Below, one piece after another: positions 32,107 to 40,864 of a stretch of DNA of 64,000 nt. The stretch lies in contig CBDEUC010000002.1 in assembly GCA_965243105.1 (NCBI GenBank), forward strand, positions 372,001-436,000. Reading direction: 5' to 3'. Both the position numbers and the translations under genes were made by a program. The first letter of the stretch is position 1. Each line of letters begins with the position of its first letter. The notes below the pieces were generated by a model, which searched no databases, was not told the DNA's origin, and saw only the letters and a program-made list of their open reading frames with translations. The stretch comes from WLWS01 sp965243105 (GTDB lineage Bacteria; Pseudomonadota; Gammaproteobacteria; Eutrophobiales; Eutrophobiaceae).

Positions 32107-34608
32107 GTGAGTAATTTAAACGGATTGCGGGCCGCTGTTCCGCCTGGAGAAGACAATTTAGAAGTACGGCAAGAGCCGTACCAGCCGATCCTGGATGCGC
32201 TCTCCACGGGTGCGATCCTGGTCGATCGTTCCGGCCGTATGCGCTCCTGTAATTCCCGGGCGAGACAACTTTTTCAGTACCGCAGGGTAGACCTGCTGAA
32301 CAGGCAACTCTCCGAGCTCTTTGAGCACGGGGCCCGGGGACACCTGAATACCGTTATTGCAGATTGTCTCCTCAGCTCTACAAAAAATGGTCATTACATT
32401 CTTCCTGAGCCCCGAGGCCTGAGACGTGACGGTTCCTATTTTCCTGTCGAGATACACCTGAGAAAAGCCCAGCTTGACGATGAGGAGTTGATTGTCTGCA
32501 CCTTGAGAGATATTTCAAAACGCCGCCAGAACGAAGCTGACATCAGGACCAAAGAGGAAAAGATCAGAATGGCGCTGCAGGGTGCCGAACTTTGGAGCTG
32601 GGAATACGATTTCCAGACACGTCTTATATCCTACAGCGTGCAATATTCATCTGGACGAAGACCTGATGATTCAGGCTCTACAATTGCCCTGGATGACTGG
32701 CTTGAACTTGTCGACGAGAAGGCCAGGCCGCACGTCAAATCCTGCTTTGACAAGCTTGAGAGCGGAGAATCAAGAGCAGAGGAGTTTGAATTCAAAGCTC
32801 GCCGCAAAAGTGGCAGGTGGGACTGGTTCCATTCATCAGGGAAAGTTATTGACCATGCCCGGGACGGGAGACCGCAAAAAGCGGGAGGCATTAATCTCAA
32901 CATCTCCGAGAGAAAAAATGCACTGGAGAAGCTAAAGGAAAGTGAAGAACGATTCAGGAGTGCATTCAACCAGTCGGCAATTCCAATGTTGCTGGTTTCG
33001 CATGGCGAAGGAATATTCCGGGTAAACCAGGCAATGTGCAGTCTTACCGGTTACGAGGAAAAAGAGCTATTGAGCAAGGAATTGATTGATCTTGTTCATC
33101 CCGATGACCGCGTGACGGTTAAAAAGCAAATGGGTAAAACCATCAAGGGTATAAAGGACAAGTTTACCCTTGAGTCTCGCTACCTGACGCGGGATGGCGA
33201 CACGCGGTTTGTTTCGGCGAACGTGGTCAGTATTCGCGGAGGGTGTAACGAATTCCGGTACTCCGTCGTGCAACTAACCGACATCACTGAGGAGCACAAC
33301 CTTTCCACCAAGCTTGTGCATGAGGCAACACACGATAGCCTCACTGGCCTGGTAAATCGCAGGGAGTTTGAAAACCGACTTGCCGGCACAATGAGTACCA
33401 TAGCTGTAGAGAAAAGTGAAAACGCGCTTGCATATCTCGATCTCGACCAGTTCAAGGTTATTAATGATACCTGTGGTCACGCTGCAGGGGATGAGTTACT
33501 ACGTCAGCTTTCAACAATGATCCGCAAGAAACTGAGAAGGGGGGATGTCGTTGCGCGACTTGGTGGTGATGAATTCGGGGTATTCATGGAATCCTGCAGC
33601 CTGGAGCAGGCCAGGCTGGTCATTCGAAAAATTCATGACCTGGTTAGCAACTTCAGGTTTGTCTGGGAGGACAAGACTTTTAATGTAACCATGAGTTCCG
33701 GCCTGGTGGCAGTTACGGAAGACTCAGGGGACCTCGTGGAAGTATTAAAACGCGCTGATTCTGCCTGCTATGCCGCAAAGGACGCCGGTCGCAATCGGCT
33801 ACACGTCTTTTGCCAGGAAGATGAAGAGTTAACCAGGCGTTCCGGTGAGATGCAGTGGGTTTCCAGGATCAACAAGGCCCTTGAGGAAGACAGGTTCCAG
33901 CTTTTCTGCCAGCCCATTGCGGCGATTTCAAATCCAGCGCAAGGGAGGCTTTATTACGAGGTCCTGTTAAGACTCAGGGAGGAAGATGGCACCCTCGTAC
34001 CACCCGGAGCCTTTTTACCTGCTGCAGAACGCTATGGCTTGTCCATAAGACTGGACAAGTGGGTAGTAAGCAGGACCCTTGGCTGGCTTTCAAAGCACCC
34101 GGAACATGTCAGCAAGCTCGATCTATGCTGCATCAATCTTTCGGGAAATTCCCTGGGTGACACCGAGGTGCTGGCCTTCATTGAAAAACAGTTGGCCCGG
34201 ACAGGAGTGCCGGCAGAAAAAATATGTTTTGAAATCACTGAGACTGCAGCTATTTCAAACCTGGGTAACGCAACTGCATTCATAAAGTCCCTGAAAAAGC
34301 AGGGTTGTCTTTTTGCGCTTGATGATTTTGGCAGCGGACTCTCCTCATTTGCCTATCTCAAGTCACTGGAAGTGGATATTTTAAAAATTGACGGCACTTT
34401 TGTCAGGGAGATTGCCAGTGACCCTGTAGACCAGGCCATGGTTCGCTCCATCAATGAAATCGGGAAAGTACTTGGTAAGTACACAACCGCAGAATTTGTA
34501 GAGAATGACGAGATACTCAAGGTGCTCCATGAAATTGGTGTTGACAGGGCACAGGGCTATGGCATCAGCAAGCCTATGCCCCTGGAAGAAGTAGACAAGC
34601 TTAGCTAG
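32107..34608 (+). CDS. PAS-PAS-PAS-GGDEF-EAL cyclic di-GMP protein
   Basis: The 833-residue protein has three PAS-type domains (about 20-135, 145-270, 275-395), a GGDEF domain with an intact RLGGDEFGVF site and an upstream RRGD inhibitory site, and an EAL domain. The EAL motif itself reads EVL (YYEVLLR), but the other catalytic residues are visible: NLSGN, FEITET, LDDFGSG, LKIDG and AEFVEND. It may both make and break c-di-GMP in response to a redox or ligand signal. No membrane segment is seen. The start is a GTG at 32107, 118 nt after cofC. Confidence 0.9.
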   Translation: MSNLNGLRAAVPPGEDNLEVRQEPYQPILDALSTGAILVDRSGRMRSCNSRARQLFQYRRVDLLNRQLSELFEHGARGHLNTVIADCLLSSTKNGHYILPEPRGLRRDGSYFPVEIHLRKAQLDDEELIVCTLRDISKRRQNEADIRTKEEKIRMALQGAELWSWEYDFQTRLISYSVQYSSGRRPDDSGSTIALDDWLELVDEKARPHVKSCFDKLESGESRAEEFEFKARRKSGRWDWFHSSGKVIDHARDGRPQKAGGINLNISERKNALEKLKESEERFRSAFNQSAIPMLLVSHGEGIFRVNQAMCSLTGYEEKELLSKELIDLVHPDDRVTVKKQMGKTIKGIKDKFTLESRYLTRDGDTRFVSANVVSIRGGCNEFRYSVVQLTDITEEHNLSTKLVHEATHDSLTGLVNRREFENRLAGTMSTIAVEKSENALAYLDLDQFKVINDTCGHAAGDELLRQLSTMIRKKLRRGDVVARLGGDEFGVFMESCSLEQARLVIRKIHDLVSNFRFVWEDKTFNVTMSSGLVAVTEDSGDLVEVLKRADSACYAAKDAGRNRLHVFCQEDEELTRRSGEMQWVSRINKALEEDRFQLFCQPIAAISNPAQGRLYYEVLLRLREEDGTLVPPGAFLPAAERYGLSIRLDKWVVSRTLGWLSKHPEHVSKLDLCCINLSGNSLGDTEVLAFIEKQLARTGVPAEKICFEITETAAISNLGNATAFIKSLKKQGCLFALDDFGSGLSSFAYLKSLEVDILKIDGTFVREIASDPVDQAMVRSINEIGKVLGKYTTAEFVENDEILKVLHEIGVDRAQGYGISKPMPLEEVDKLS

Positions 34609-34712
34609 TTTCACACTGCAATCCTCACCCTGCACCGGGTGTTACGACGCATCCGAGAAACTTGTAGTACACTAGCGCCTGGTTTGATTTTTGCGTTTTC
34701 CAGGTAGTAAAT

Positions 34713-35882
34713 ATGTTTAGAAGCTTTCCTGCATGCTTCGTCACGGCATGCACTCTGTTCCTTTTTTACTGCAGTCTTCAGGCTTCCGAAGTAGATGAGG
34801 ATGCCGGGCTGCAGACGCTGGGCGCCAGTCTTTTTCATGACACAAACCTTTCAAGGAACAGGCAACAGGCTTGTGCAAGTTGCCATAACCCGGCGTTTGC
34901 ATTTGTAGATAAAAGGCACAATGGTGTCGATGCTGCCGTCTCGCTGGGTGATGATGGCATCTCCCTTGGAGATCGAAATGCGCCAACCCTGGGCTATGCG
35001 CATCTTACGCCGAGATTTTCATTGAATAGTGATGGGGTGTACCTGGGCGGTCTCTTTCATGACGGTCGTGCCGATACCATGATGATCCAGGCAAAGGAAC
35101 CGATAATCAATCCCATAGAAATGGCTTTACGGGATGAGACGGAAGTGCATCAAAGGGTCCTTGAAAACCCTTCCTATGTCAGGGCATTAAAAACAATATT
35201 CGGCGATGAGGTAATAGAGAGTCCTGGAAAAACTTACGCGGCCGTTGCTGAAAGCCTTGCTAAATTTGAAGAAAGCCGGAAGTTTTCGCCGTTTGACTCC
35301 CGCTACGACCGCTATCTTCGAGGCGAGTACGAGATGACCAGGGAGGAGGATCTTGGTCGAAAAATATTTTTTTCTGACCTGATTAATTGTCGCTCATGTC
35401 ACCTTGTGAACCAGTCTCCAAGGTATTCCCGTGAAACCTTCACTAACTATCAATATCACAATATCGGTGTGCCTCGAAATAACATTGTCCGCGCCAGCAA
35501 CGGAAAAGGAGAATCGTTTACTGATCCAGGCTTACTGGCAAGTCCACGTATCGCGGATATCACGCAACGCGGTAAATTCAAAGTACCGTCACTGAGAAAT
35601 ATCGCTGTCACCGGACCCTATATGCACAACGGAGTATTCCGCGAGCTCAAGACTGTGCTGCAGTTCTATAACAAGTACCTTGTAGATAATGCGCTAAGCC
35701 GAATTAATCCTGAAACAGGCAAGGCATGGCTTTCTCCCGAGGTAGATGAAAATCTCAGCCTTGAATTACTTGAAAACGGTCAACCGCTTGATGTTATTTT
35801 TATCGGCGCGCTGGAAGCATTTCTAAAAACCCTGACCGATAAGCAGTACGAGCACCTGGTTTATCGAGAAGGTTCTCAATAA
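34713..35882 (+). CDS. Di-haem cytochrome c peroxidase / MauG-like protein
   Basis: The 389-residue protein has a signal peptide (about 1-24, ending LQASE) and two c-type haem sites: CASCHNPAFAF near residue 55 and CRSCHL near residue 225. The motifs GLFHDGRADTM and YMHNGVFRELKTVLQFYN are typical of bacterial cytochrome c peroxidase and MauG relatives. It acts in the periplasm on peroxide or in protein oxidation. It is a second copy of the domain fused to SCO1 at the left edge, and may be regulated independently. Confidence 0.9.
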   Translation: MFRSFPACFVTACTLFLFYCSLQASEVDEDAGLQTLGASLFHDTNLSRNRQQACASCHNPAFAFVDKRHNGVDAAVSLGDDGISLGDRNAPTLGYAHLTPRFSLNSDGVYLGGLFHDGRADTMMIQAKEPIINPIEMALRDETEVHQRVLENPSYVRALKTIFGDEVIESPGKTYAAVAESLAKFEESRKFSPFDSRYDRYLRGEYEMTREEDLGRKIFFSDLINCRSCHLVNQSPRYSRETFTNYQYHNIGVPRNNIVRASNGKGESFTDPGLLASPRIADITQRGKFKVPSLRNIAVTGPYMHNGVFRELKTVLQFYNKYLVDNALSRINPETGKAWLSPEVDENLSLELLENGQPLDVIFIGALEAFLKTLTDKQYEHLVYREGSQ

Positions 35883-35912
35883 GCTGCCCGAATCAAAGGC
35901 GGCAGGGCTAAC

Positions 35913-36374
35913 CTACCCGGATTCCCCCGAGGTCAGGGCCTCCTTGATTTGACGTAATTTTTCCCGTTCGTCGGATTCGCTGTCACCCAGGCCGGGCAGT
36001 TGTATGTCTGTCTCTATCATACCCGGCACAGCGACGGGGCTATCTATGGAGAGTTCAAGTTCTGATTCCGTGGGAGCGCCTGCAAGGTTATTTTCCTCCT
36101 CGATCTCCAGTTCAGGCTCCAGCATCGGTTTTATTGGCTTTTCTTCCTCGATAACGCGCCGGTGAATGGTAAAGGACGGAAGCGAAATATAGCGGGTAAG
36201 CGTGCTTGAAGCCCTGTCATCGTAGCCCCTGACAAGAAATCTCATGAAAAGTAGCGTGATAAAAACGATTAGCAGCGCTGTCATACCTGCAAGGAGAAAG
36301 CGAAGTAGTTTTCGGCCTGCGCTGGCCGCCAGCGTGGGGTAAGCGTTCTCCCCCGTATCCTCGAAATCGTCCAT
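35913..36374 (-). CDS. Single-pass membrane protein, unknown function
   Basis: The 153-residue protein has one membrane helix (about 24-48) after a short acidic N-terminus, then an acidic, Glu-rich periplasmic-looking tail (EEEKPIKPMLEPELEIEEENN). The arrangement resembles the N-terminal half of TonB proteins, but no C-terminal TonB domain is present. It converges on the peroxidase gene. Confidence 0.5.
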   Translation of the reverse strand: MDDFEDTGENAYPTLAASAGRKLLRFLLAGMTALLIVFITLLFMRFLVRGYDDRASSTLTRYISLPSFTIHRRVIEEEKPIKPMLEPELEIEEENNLAGAPTESELELSIDSPVAVPGMIETDIQLPGLGDSESDEREKLRQIKEALTSGESG

Positions 36375-36497
36375 GGACCTAGAATAGGGAATTGCTGCAT
36401 CGTGGTCTAGCGTTCTAGCTGATAAAGATAAAGAATTACCCTTTTTTTATTCATCGGTGTAAGGTGAAAACTATCCAAAACGCGAGGAAGTCACGCA

Positions 36498-38531
36498 ATG
36501 AGTAATGCCGAATCAAAAACCACCAGGACAATGTGTCCAATGAACTGCGCACCAACATTGTGTGGAATGAATGTGACTGTCGAAGAAGGCAAGCTAATCA
36601 AGGTAAAAGGTGACAGGGAGAACCCGGACAGCAAGGGCTTTCTCTGCGTCAGGGGACAGGCGGCTCACGAGATAATTGATAATCCAAATCGCATTTTGCA
36701 GCCAATGGTCCGTGACAGCCGCGGATCGGAGTGGAGGGAAGTTAGCTGGGAAGAAGCGATTGGCCGAATAGCCGATAACATCAAGTCAGTAAACCATGAC
36801 AATGTCGGTATGTGGATAGGTCATGGAGAGCTCGCCAACGATTACGGTGTGTTTGCCAATGCACAGCTTGGAATGCGCCTTGCAATGATGTATGGCCTGC
36901 AGGTATGGGATGGCTCAATGATTTGCTGGGGGCTCGGCGGTTTCGGTCTTGGGCTAACCGGTATCATGGAAGTGAACAGCAAGGAAGACATGGGAGAGAA
37001 TTCCGACCTGATCATTCTCTGGGGTGCCAACATCGCCAGCCAACCCAACACCTCAAGTCATATTGCAGCAGCGCGTGCCCGCGGCGCCCGTGTTGTTGTT
37101 ATTGATATACGAAGAAGTGAAGCATGCAAGCTTGCTGACGAAGTTGTTCTTGTTAAACCCGGCACCGACTCGGCCCTTGCCCTGGCCATGATGAATGTCA
37201 TTATCGAGAATGACAGACAGGACGATGACTTTATTAATAAACACACGCTGGGGTATGACAAGCTCAAGGAGCATGTTGCCAGCTTCACACCGGAACGTGC
37301 AGCGGCTGTATGCGGTGTTTCCCCCGAGGATATTAGACGTCTTGCGACGGAGTATGCCGACACTGCCAGGGCGATGATAATCATCGGCGGCAGTTCCCTC
37401 TACAAGGATGGTCGTGGTTGGGAGGCGAGCAGGGCTATAAGTTGCCTGCCGGGTCTTACCGGAAAATCCGGAAAACCAGGCACGGGGCTTGGCCCACGTC
37501 ATGCCGGTAGCGCGCACGGTTTTGCACTCAATCACATTGTGAACCCGGGTATGATGCCGCCGGGCAATTACATTCCAAACCAGATGTCTGCGATATTGCG
37601 AGGACTTGAAGAGGGCCAGTTAAAACAGATGCTTTTGCTTGGCACCAACATGCTCTCGTCCTATGCCGATAGCAACAGGGTTGCGTCGGGGCTGGAGAAG
37701 ACCGACATGGTCGTCGTGCACGACCTGTTTATGAATGAAACAGCAGAACGATTTGCAGATGTCTTTCTGCCGGCAACCTGCTGGTTGGAAGACATTGGCT
37801 GCAAGGCCACTGCATCAACACTGGTGTTAATGGATCGAATTTTGGAACCAGCAGGAAACTGTCGTTCCCTGGCACAGGTGACAAGGATGCTTGCTGATGC
37901 ACTGGGTGTTAAAGATTTTTATCCCTGGCAGCATGAAGCAGGTCACATTGACGCGGTTCTCGATCATCCCTGCACCGGCCATATCACCGTGGAAAAGCTG
38001 CGGGAGCAGGGAGGCCTGCTGCAGCTTGACGTATCTCCCGTAGCCCACGTGACACATGAATACACAACGCCCTCGCGAAAGGTTGAGTTTTATTCTGCTA
38101 CTGCGGAGAAGGCCGGGTTGTCGCCGCTGCCGGATCATAGCGAGGCACCCGTTGACGAGTACCCGCTGCAGCTCCGGTTTGGGCGTACACTCGATCACTT
38201 CCATTCGTTTTACAATCACGGTGCTGCTTTACCGTCAATGGCAAAACTTGAAGAGGCTCCCTTGCTGTGGTTGTCCAGCGAAGATGCACTGCATAGGAAT
38301 ATAAACTCCGGCGATGGAATTCGAGTGCACAATGGAAGGGGAACCTGCGATGCAAGGGCGCACGTCAGCGATGATCTGCTGCCCGGCACGGTGTGGATGC
38401 ATGACGGTCAGCTTGCTCTTAACAGCCTTACCCAGGGGAATGAGGCCTTGCCGGATTCTGCAATCAATATTTTTCCGTTCAGCGTAGGTCAATCCGCATA
38501 CGATGCGCGGGTGGAAGTGAGCAGGCAGTGA
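36498..38531 (+). CDS. Molybdopterin oxidoreductase, DMSO reductase superfamily (monomeric)
   Basis: The 677-residue protein begins with a [4Fe-4S] motif, CPMNCAPTLCGM and GFLCVRG, followed by the molybdopterin domains (WREVSWEEAIGRIADNI, LWGANIASQPNTS, LPATCWLEDIG) and the C-terminal dinucleotide-binding domain (LQLRFGRTLDHFHS). There is no signal peptide and no partner subunit next to it. The group includes formate dehydrogenase-like and anaerobic dehydrogenase enzymes; the substrate is not predictable. It is independent of the PadB-like enzyme. Confidence 0.87.
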   Translation: MSNAESKTTRTMCPMNCAPTLCGMNVTVEEGKLIKVKGDRENPDSKGFLCVRGQAAHEIIDNPNRILQPMVRDSRGSEWREVSWEEAIGRIADNIKSVNHDNVGMWIGHGELANDYGVFANAQLGMRLAMMYGLQVWDGSMICWGLGGFGLGLTGIMEVNSKEDMGENSDLIILWGANIASQPNTSSHIAAARARGARVVVIDIRRSEACKLADEVVLVKPGTDSALALAMMNVIIENDRQDDDFINKHTLGYDKLKEHVASFTPERAAAVCGVSPEDIRRLATEYADTARAMIIIGGSSLYKDGRGWEASRAISCLPGLTGKSGKPGTGLGPRHAGSAHGFALNHIVNPGMMPPGNYIPNQMSAILRGLEEGQLKQMLLLGTNMLSSYADSNRVASGLEKTDMVVVHDLFMNETAERFADVFLPATCWLEDIGCKATASTLVLMDRILEPAGNCRSLAQVTRMLADALGVKDFYPWQHEAGHIDAVLDHPCTGHITVEKLREQGGLLQLDVSPVAHVTHEYTTPSRKVEFYSATAEKAGLSPLPDHSEAPVDEYPLQLRFGRTLDHFHSFYNHGAALPSMAKLEEAPLLWLSSEDALHRNINSGDGIRVHNGRGTCDARAHVSDDLLPGTVWMHDGQLALNSLTQGNEALPDSAINIFPFSVGQSAYDARVEVSRQ

Positions 38532-38532
38532 C

Positions 38533-39015
38533 TTAATGCTGATGCCCACCAGCCCCATGGGCATGACCGTGACTCAATTCCTCGTCACTTGCGTCACGAA
38601 TATCAGTTACTTCTATCTCAAATCGCAGCGTCAGGCCGGCCAGTGGATGATTGGTGTCAACATCGACCACGAATTTGCCGGCTTTTACCACCACTACCTG
38701 GCGTAAGCCGCCATCGGTTTGAACATTTATCACTGAACCGGGCTGCAGCTTGCCCTTGCTGCGCACGTGCTTGCGGGAAATTCGCCTGACCGCGTCGTCA
38801 ACCCGCGGGCCGTAGGTTTCTTCCGGTGCCAGCGTCACTGAAGCACTTTCGCCCGCGTCGAGATTTTCCATGGCCTTTTCGAGACCGGGAAAAATGTTCC
38901 CTGAGCCATGCAGAAAGGCAATAGCGTCATTCTGGTAGGATTCTTCAAGCAGCCTGTCATCAGCGTCAAAAAGACGGTAGTGAAAATACATTACCTTGCC
39001 CTTGTTTGATGACAT
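38533..39015 (-). CDS. SlyD-type FKBP peptidyl-prolyl isomerase
   Basis: The 160-residue protein has a FKBP domain with an inserted flap: VMYFHYRLFDADDRLLEES, FLHGSGNIFPGLEKAMENLDAGE, LAPEETYGPR and DTNHPLAGLTLRFEIEVTDIR, then a His-rich tail (HGHAHGAGGHQH) that can bind nickel or other metals. It is a cytosolic folding helper. It converges on the preceding molybdopterin enzyme with a 1-nt gap. Confidence 0.9.
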   Translation of the reverse strand: MSSNKGKVMYFHYRLFDADDRLLEESYQNDAIAFLHGSGNIFPGLEKAMENLDAGESASVTLAPEETYGPRVDDAVRRISRKHVRSKGKLQPGSVINVQTDGGLRQVVVVKAGKFVVDVDTNHPLAGLTLRFEIEVTDIRDASDEELSHGHAHGAGGHQH

Positions 39016-39031
39016 GTGAATTTCGCCAGGC

Positions 39032-39934
39032 TCAGTGAGCGTTTATTCCGCCGAGGGCGGCCAGGAGTTCCTCAACAAACTGGTTCAGCTGGTAGCTCAT
39101 GACGGCAAAATCCTGGTCGAACTGGCTGACGACATCGTCTGCGTCACTCGCAGCCTGCTGCTGAATGGCATCCTCGAATTTCACACGTTTCAGTACCAGG
39201 TCTTCTCCGAGCATAAACCGAATCGCGTCACGCCAAACCAGCCCAAGCTGGATCACCCGCTTTCCGGCCTTGATGTGTGACAGGACCTCCTCGCTTTCAA
39301 GTTCCTGGTTTTTGCACCTCACCGTGTTTTTGCCTTCCCGCATGTTTTGTAATTCACATTCCCGGTCAAGCTCAAATCCTTTTGGGGTATGCTGTTTCAA
39401 CCACCTGGTCATGACTTCTGCAACGTCGTTATTACAGGCAAGTGGTAACACCGGTAGCTCGCCGAGACTGGCACGAAGATGATCGAGAAACTCTTCGGCC
39501 CTGTTAATCGACGCAGCGTCTATAACGAGCCACTGCTGTTGCGGATTTATATAGGCAAAAGTCAGGCTGGATTTTGTTAATGCCCGTGGCAGCAGGCTGT
39601 GTATCGCATCATCTTTAAGGTTGAGCCGTTCCTTGCGGAATATGCTGCGTTCATGCTCAGTTTCCAGCTCCGTTGTTTTCTCTTCAACGATTTCATTAAC
39701 GGCAGCTGGCGGAATTATTTTTTCCTGCTTCCTGGCACAAAGCATTATTTGTCCATTGCAGCTATGAGTCAGCATGGAGCCGTGCTTGCCAAGAGGTGGT
39801 ATCCAGCCAAAGCGGGAGAAATCGAGGCTCCCACAGGGCTGGAATGCCTGCCCGGTGAGTGCTTCTTCCAGGTTTTCAATTGACAGGTCGATTTTACGGG
39901 TTAGCTTGTATATACGGAGATTTTTGAACCACAT
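39032..39934 (-). CDS. rdgC: Recombination-associated protein RdgC
   Basis: The 300-residue protein matches RdgC: MWFKNLRIYKLT at the N-terminus, CGSLDFSRFGWIPPLG, LLPRALTKSS, WLVIDAASINRAEEFLDHLR and the C-terminal GKRVIQLGLVWRDAIRFML. RdgC forms a ring on DNA and limits RecA activity. It is found mainly in Gamma- and Betaproteobacteria, so it helps to place the organism. Confidence 0.95.
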   Translation of the reverse strand: MWFKNLRIYKLTRKIDLSIENLEEALTGQAFQPCGSLDFSRFGWIPPLGKHGSMLTHSCNGQIMLCARKQEKIIPPAAVNEIVEEKTTELETEHERSIFRKERLNLKDDAIHSLLPRALTKSSLTFAYINPQQQWLVIDAASINRAEEFLDHLRASLGELPVLPLACNNDVAEVMTRWLKQHTPKGFELDRECELQNMREGKNTVRCKNQELESEEVLSHIKAGKRVIQLGLVWRDAIRFMLGEDLVLKRVKFEDAIQQQAASDADDVVSQFDQDFAVMSYQLNQFVEELLAALGGINAH

Positions 39935-40036
39935 GGTTTATTATGATTATTTTCTGTAAAAAAGAAGCATTATCCCGTAACTGGTGACCGGGAAGCAATC
40001 ATACAATTACATATCAACTACAGTTCGTTGACGAGA

Positions 40037-40837
40037 ATGGCACTAAAGCTTTATCACAGTACTGAATCCACCTGCTCGCAGAAAGTTCGCTTTGTAATGG
40101 CGACCAAGAACCTGCAGTGGGAACAGGTTAACCTGAACCTGAGAAAGGGAGAGCAGTTTACGAAAGAATACCTGGCACTGAATCCCAAAGCGGTTGTGCC
40201 GACACTGCTGCATGAAGACTCGGTCATCCGGGAGTCTACCGTCATCATTGAATATCTCGATGATGTTTTTCCAGAGCCGCCCATGAAACCGGTAACTGCC
40301 CCTGGAAGGGCTAACATGAGACTGCTGTTGAAGGCATTTGATGAAGAAGTACACCCGGCCGTGGGTATCCTGAGCTACGCTATCGTGCTAAGACACCAGA
40401 TGAACAGCCTGTATTCCGCGGACGAGCTGGAGCAGCACTTTCAGAAAATTGTTGATCCCGGGCGCCGCCAGAGACAGCAGGGCACACATTCCGAGGGGCT
40501 GCGGTCCGAAGCCTCCCGCAACGCTTATCGCAGCCTTGATGGCGTTATAAAACTGATGGAAAGAAGTCTAGAGGGAAGAGAATGGCTTGCAGGCGACTCC
40601 TTTTCACTGCTCGATGCCTGCGCCGCGCCCTACATGGTTCGAATAGGCAACATTGGACTTTCTGCACTCTGGGCGGAGCGCGAAGGGGTGACGCGGTGGC
40701 TGAAGAAAGTCACGGCACACGTGGAAAACCTGGGCCTGGATGAGCCCTGGGGCAGTGACTCCTTTCATACCATGGTGGCTGGACACGTGCAGGACGGCCA
40801 GGCTGAGATATCCGCTTTCCTGGACGCCACCGGGTGA
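40037..40837 (+). CDS. Glutathione S-transferase family protein
   Basis: I use the ATG at 40037 (266 residues) rather than an upstream TTG at 40028. The N-terminal thioredoxin-like domain reads LKLYHSTESTCSQKVRFVMATKNL with the cis-Pro in AVVPTLLHEDSVIRESTVIIEYL, and the C-terminal domain ends in the LAGDSFSLLDACAAPY motif. An insert in the helical domain makes it longer than most GSTs. The substrate is unknown; detoxification or a dehalogenation or isomerisation step in aromatic breakdown is possible. Confidence 0.85.
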   Translation: MALKLYHSTESTCSQKVRFVMATKNLQWEQVNLNLRKGEQFTKEYLALNPKAVVPTLLHEDSVIRESTVIIEYLDDVFPEPPMKPVTAPGRANMRLLLKAFDEEVHPAVGILSYAIVLRHQMNSLYSADELEQHFQKIVDPGRRQRQQGTHSEGLRSEASRNAYRSLDGVIKLMERSLEGREWLAGDSFSLLDACAAPYMVRIGNIGLSALWAEREGVTRWLKKVTAHVENLGLDEPWGSDSFHTMVAGHVQDGQAEISAFLDATG

Positions 40838-40864
40838 TTGCTTACGCGGTGGCCCAGGTGTGAA